Assembly: GCA_902552035.1 (NCBI GenBank)
Contig: CACDFC010000002.1
Coordinates: 1-64,000, forward strand
Direction of reading: 5' to 3'
DNA length: 64,000 nucleotides
Origin: an uncultured Pelagibacteraceae bacterium
Lineage (GTDB): Bacteria > Pseudomonadota > Alphaproteobacteria > Pelagibacterales > Pelagibacteraceae
Part shown: one piece after another, positions 61,029 through 64,000 of the stretch
How positions within the stretch are numbered: the stretch's first letter is position 1
How the letters are laid out: each line of letters opens with the position of its first letter
Position numbers and translations under genes: made by a program
The notes under the pieces: model-generated
Told to the model about the DNA's origin: nothing
Seen by the model: only the letters and a program-made list of their open reading frames with translations
The model's database searches: none

Positions 61029-62138
61029 TTATTGTTTAGGAAAATAATCTTCACAATTTCCTTCCCTATACACGTCTGTAGTTCCACAATGAAGGCCACC
61101 TCCAAAAGCATATACATCTCTTAAATCTATCGGTAAAACTTCCATTCCTAACTTATCAAGTTGTTCAGCTTGATATACCTCACTTTTTTCAACACATACA
61201 GTTTTTGGGTCTACAACAAGCACATTCATTGATAGCCAAACTGAAGAATAACATAATGGTGGTGGAGTATTATGAGCAGGTTGAGCTGCATAAACAATTT
61301 CCCATCCATTATCCTCAAAAAGTTTTCTTTGATTTTTTGGAAGTTTTCTTTGGGGATTATTAAGAATTAAACCTGGTCTAATAGGTGTAAATGTAGCATC
61401 AATATGAATAGGATATGGATCACCAGGAAAATTAACTGTGTGAACACGATGGTCAGGAAAATGCCTTTTTAGCCAATCAATCCCCTTAAGATTTGTTGTA
61501 AAACCATGTTGAACAATTAAATCTTTACCAAAACGTAATATATCGGCAGCATCAAATAAAGGTTCTTCCTCTGTTGTTACAAAGTACTTTTTTTCTGCCC
61601 ATTCTAATCTTTGCTCAAGGCTGACATCATCTGATAGATAATTTTTATGATAGTCTTTATCTGTTAATCTTGGTTTGGGTGCTGACTCATGTTTCATATT
61701 TGGATCTTCCGTAAAATACTTTTGTAATAAAGGTCTATAAGCTAAGTATTCAAAGAAACGCGAACGAAAACTCATTGTTGCCTCTAACATTTCTTTTCCA
61801 ACTGTTATTATCACATCTCTTGGAGGCATACAGCCAAACATATTTTCTACTTTCCAATCTGGAGTACCAATTTCTGTGTCGAACTTTAGTGGAGATGGTC
61901 TATCAACCCTTACACCTCTACTTTCTAGTGTTTTAGAAAATTTATCTAAAAGCTCGTTTGCTCTATCAATAGTTTCTTGAGTTCTTCTACCGTGTGTACC
62001 TTTCATATCTGAGTCTGATGGTATTTTTACATCAACTGCTGGTTCAGGAGCTGGGATACAACAGTTGTCAGCTCTTCCAACAATTACATGTTTAAGTGGA
62101 TCCCATTCATTCCAACTATTAACTATTGTTTTGTTCAT
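61029..62138 (-). CDS. glycine amidinotransferase-like protein
   Basis: 369-aa; DAADILRFGKDLIVQ, HIDATFTPIRPGLILNNP, GGGLHCGTTDVYR match the catalytic Asp/His/Cys segments of L-arginine:glycine amidinotransferases. Confidence 0.87.
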   Translation of the reverse strand: MNKTIVNSWNEWDPLKHVIVGRADNCCIPAPEPAVDVKIPSDSDMKGTHGRRTQETIDRANELLDKFSKTLESRGVRVDRPSPLKFDTEIGTPDWKVENMFGCMPPRDVIITVGKEMLEATMSFRSRFFEYLAYRPLLQKYFTEDPNMKHESAPKPRLTDKDYHKNYLSDDVSLEQRLEWAEKKYFVTTEEEPLFDAADILRFGKDLIVQHGFTTNLKGIDWLKRHFPDHRVHTVNFPGDPYPIHIDATFTPIRPGLILNNPQRKLPKNQRKLFEDNGWEIVYAAQPAHNTPPPLCYSSVWLSMNVLVVDPKTVCVEKSEVYQAEQLDKLGMEVLPIDLRDVYAFGGGLHCGTTDVYREGNCEDYFPKQ

Positions 62139-62152
62139 GAAATTTATATTAT

Positions 62153-63058
62153 CTAATTCAAGCCGATAAATCTCTTATTATTTTGTATTAAAAAACTATA
62201 ATAAAAAATTGAGATAAATATTAAAAAACCACCAACTATTGTATTTGTAGATGGTATTTCATTTATACCTAACCAAGGTAACCATACCCAAAAAATACCT
62301 CCTATAACTTCAGTGAGAGATAGTAAAGTCAAATCTGCAGCTGGAATATGCTTTGAACCAATAGAATAAAGAATCAGACCAAAACAAACTAGGGAACCGT
62401 GTAAAGCAAATAAGCTTTCGTTTTTACCACTAGATAAAAAGTTTATATCTAATGAAATTATCATTACAGAGGAAAATATAAAACATATTAAACCGGCTAC
62501 AGATACGGTCGTAAATTTTGGTGTGTCTTTTCTCCATCTAAGCGTCGTAGAAAATATAGCAAAACCTAATGCAGATATTAACCCAAATAGTAATCCAAAA
62601 ATATTGTTTGAATTTTTAGATCCTAAAGCCATTATAATAATTCCGATTGATGCAATTATGATCGATATCCAGGTATTTACAGAAACTTTTTCTTTTAAAA
62701 AAAGAAATCCTAATAGTGCAGTTATGAATGGCATAGAAGCCAGACATAACAACGTTATTGCAGCAGAGGTATTTGTGATGGACCATATAAAAGTTATCAT
62801 TGCTGCTCCAAGCCCTGCTCCACCGATTAGGCCTGAAATTCCCATTTTAAAATAATTTTTATAGAAACTCTTACCTTCCTCTAGATAAAGAAAAAAGTTT
62901 AAAAGTATAAATATCACAATTCCTCTTGTGAAAAGATACTGCCAAGGGACAAGATGGGGTTCATCAATATTTCTTACTACATAGGGTCCAAAGGACCATA
63001 ATAACCCTGCAATCAATACTAAAGGAATAGCTCCTTTTGGATTTTTAAGTTGTATCAT
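62153..63058 (-). CDS. EamA/DMT family transporter
   Basis: 301-aa multi-spanning membrane protein, EamA-like. Confidence 0.88.
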   Translation of the reverse strand: MIQLKNPKGAIPLVLIAGLLWSFGPYVVRNIDEPHLVPWQYLFTRGIVIFILLNFFLYLEEGKSFYKNYFKMGISGLIGGAGLGAAMITFIWSITNTSAAITLLCLASMPFITALLGFLFLKEKVSVNTWISIIIASIGIIIMALGSKNSNNIFGLLFGLISALGFAIFSTTLRWRKDTPKFTTVSVAGLICFIFSSVMIISLDINFLSSGKNESLFALHGSLVCFGLILYSIGSKHIPAADLTLLSLTEVIGGIFWVWLPWLGINEIPSTNTIVGGFLIFISIFYYSFLIQNNKRFIGLN

Positions 63059-63177
63059 TGATAATTTCTATTACTAAATTTCTTTTTCCACAACTAAATT
63101 AAATCAATTAATAATTATTGAAGACTAATTAACTTTTTTTATTTATAAAGGTAAATATAGAATATCTTTATAAATCA

Positions 63178-63582
63178 ATGAACCTAGAAATTATAAAAAT
63201 CGCCTCAAATTCTAAAAATAATAATTTATTAGAAGATTTTACTGATAAATTTAAAAAAAAAAATCCTATTTGTGGCGATGAAATAGAAATTTCATTTAAA
63301 ATAAAAAATAAAAAAATTTTAGATATTGGTTATAAAAGTAAATCGTGCATTTATTGTGAAGCATCAGCTAGCTTACTTTCAGAAAAATGTAAAAAGAAAT
63401 CGATTACCAAAATAAAAAATCTTGTAGAAACTGTGGAAAATTTTTTTGAAGATCCAAGCACCAAATTTCCAAAAGAATGGAATGGTTTCATTAAAGTAAT
63501 TAACAAAGACAATATTTCCCGTAAACAATGTTTAGTATTACCATTTAATGTATTATCAAAATTAATAAAAAATTATGAATAA
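63178..63582 (+). CDS. IscU/SufU/NifU-N-like scaffold protein, divergent paralog
   Basis: 134-aa; NPICGDEIEISFKI, KSCIYCEASASLLSE, ISRKQCLVLPFNVL. Confidence 0.8.
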   Translation: MNLEIIKIASNSKNNNLLEDFTDKFKKKNPICGDEIEISFKIKNKKILDIGYKSKSCIYCEASASLLSEKCKKKSITKIKNLVETVENFFEDPSTKFPKEWNGFIKVINKDNISRKQCLVLPFNVLSKLIKNYE

Positions 63583-64000
63583 AGAAAATTTAATTAAATC
63601 ATCACTGGCTGGTTTTTTTTCTTTTTTAACAATAGGTATTTTAACATTATTAACTTATAAAACTGAATATGGAATTTTTCTAATTGCTTCTTTTGGTTCA
63701 ACAATGGTAATATTATTTGGATACCCAGAAAGTCCTTTTGCTCAACCTAAAAATATTTTTTTTGGTCATTTATTAACTTCAATTACAGGTGTAATATTTG
63801 TTAATTATGTACCATTACCAATTTACGCTATGATACCGGCTGCAGTTGGTTTTGGAGTTTTTTTGATGATATTTTTAAATGTAACTCATCCACCAGCAGG
63901 TGGAAATCCAATTATTGTAATAATAGGATCTGCTTCATTCAGTTATATATTAAGTCCTATTATTATAGGTAGTTTAATAGTGATTGTATTTGGGGTCGTT
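63575..64000 (+). CDS. HPP family membrane protein (truncated by window end)
   Basis: Open to the window edge, overlaps previous stop; MNKENLIKSSLAGFFSFLTIGILTLLTYKTEYGIFLIASFGSTMVILFGYPESPFAQPKN...NVTHPPAGGNPIIVI. Confidence 0.85.
   Translation, partial: MNKENLIKSSLAGFFSFLTIGILTLLTYKTEYGIFLIASFGSTMVILFGYPESPFAQPKNIFFGHLLTSITGVIFVNYVPLPIYAMIPAAVGFGVFLMIFLNVTHPPAGGNPIIVIIGSASFSYILSPIIIGSLIVIVFGVV

Noticed and set aside
1-64000. CRISPR arrays, tandem repeats, insertion sequences, prophage, tRNA or rRNA genes
   Set aside because: None recognised by eye; intergenic gaps are almost all shorter than 140 bp and lack tRNA-like cloverleaf segments. tRNAscan-SE/Infernal would be needed to exclude small RNAs formally.

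Overview
AT-rich, gene-dense window with the gene content and style of a streamlined marine alphaproteobacterium (SAR11/Pelagibacterales-like; this assignment is inferred from protein content, no search was run). Most of it is conserved core: an iscR-sufBCDSUT-iscA Fe-S operon, glnA, tyrS, prfB, PBP1a, RNase E/G, thiSG, aroQ-accBC, aspS, purMN, ndk, pepA, lptFGD-surA-pdxA-rsmA, gmk-acpP-fabG-fabD, rpsF-rpsR-rplI-dnaB and cvpA-purF. Two accessory flanks (about 1-8 kb and 55-64 kb) carry aldehyde dehydrogenases, four EamA/DMT transporters, an HD-domain possible diiron oxygenase, a DUF255 protein, an MFS transporter, a highly charged coiled-coil protein, a glycine-amidinotransferase-like enzyme, an IscU-like paralog and a truncated HPP-family protein. 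No rRNA, tRNA, CRISPR array or transposon was recognised. I found no clear multi-gene novel system. The best leads are small: an unlisted 56-aa ORF ending inside the glnA terminator hairpin; a textbook type-1 IscR box upstream of iscR-suf; the prfB +1 frameshift site; two long perfect stem-loops at the start and end of the DUF779 gene; an RNase E/G with no visible Zn-link cysteines; and a free-standing NrdJ C-terminal-like protein.
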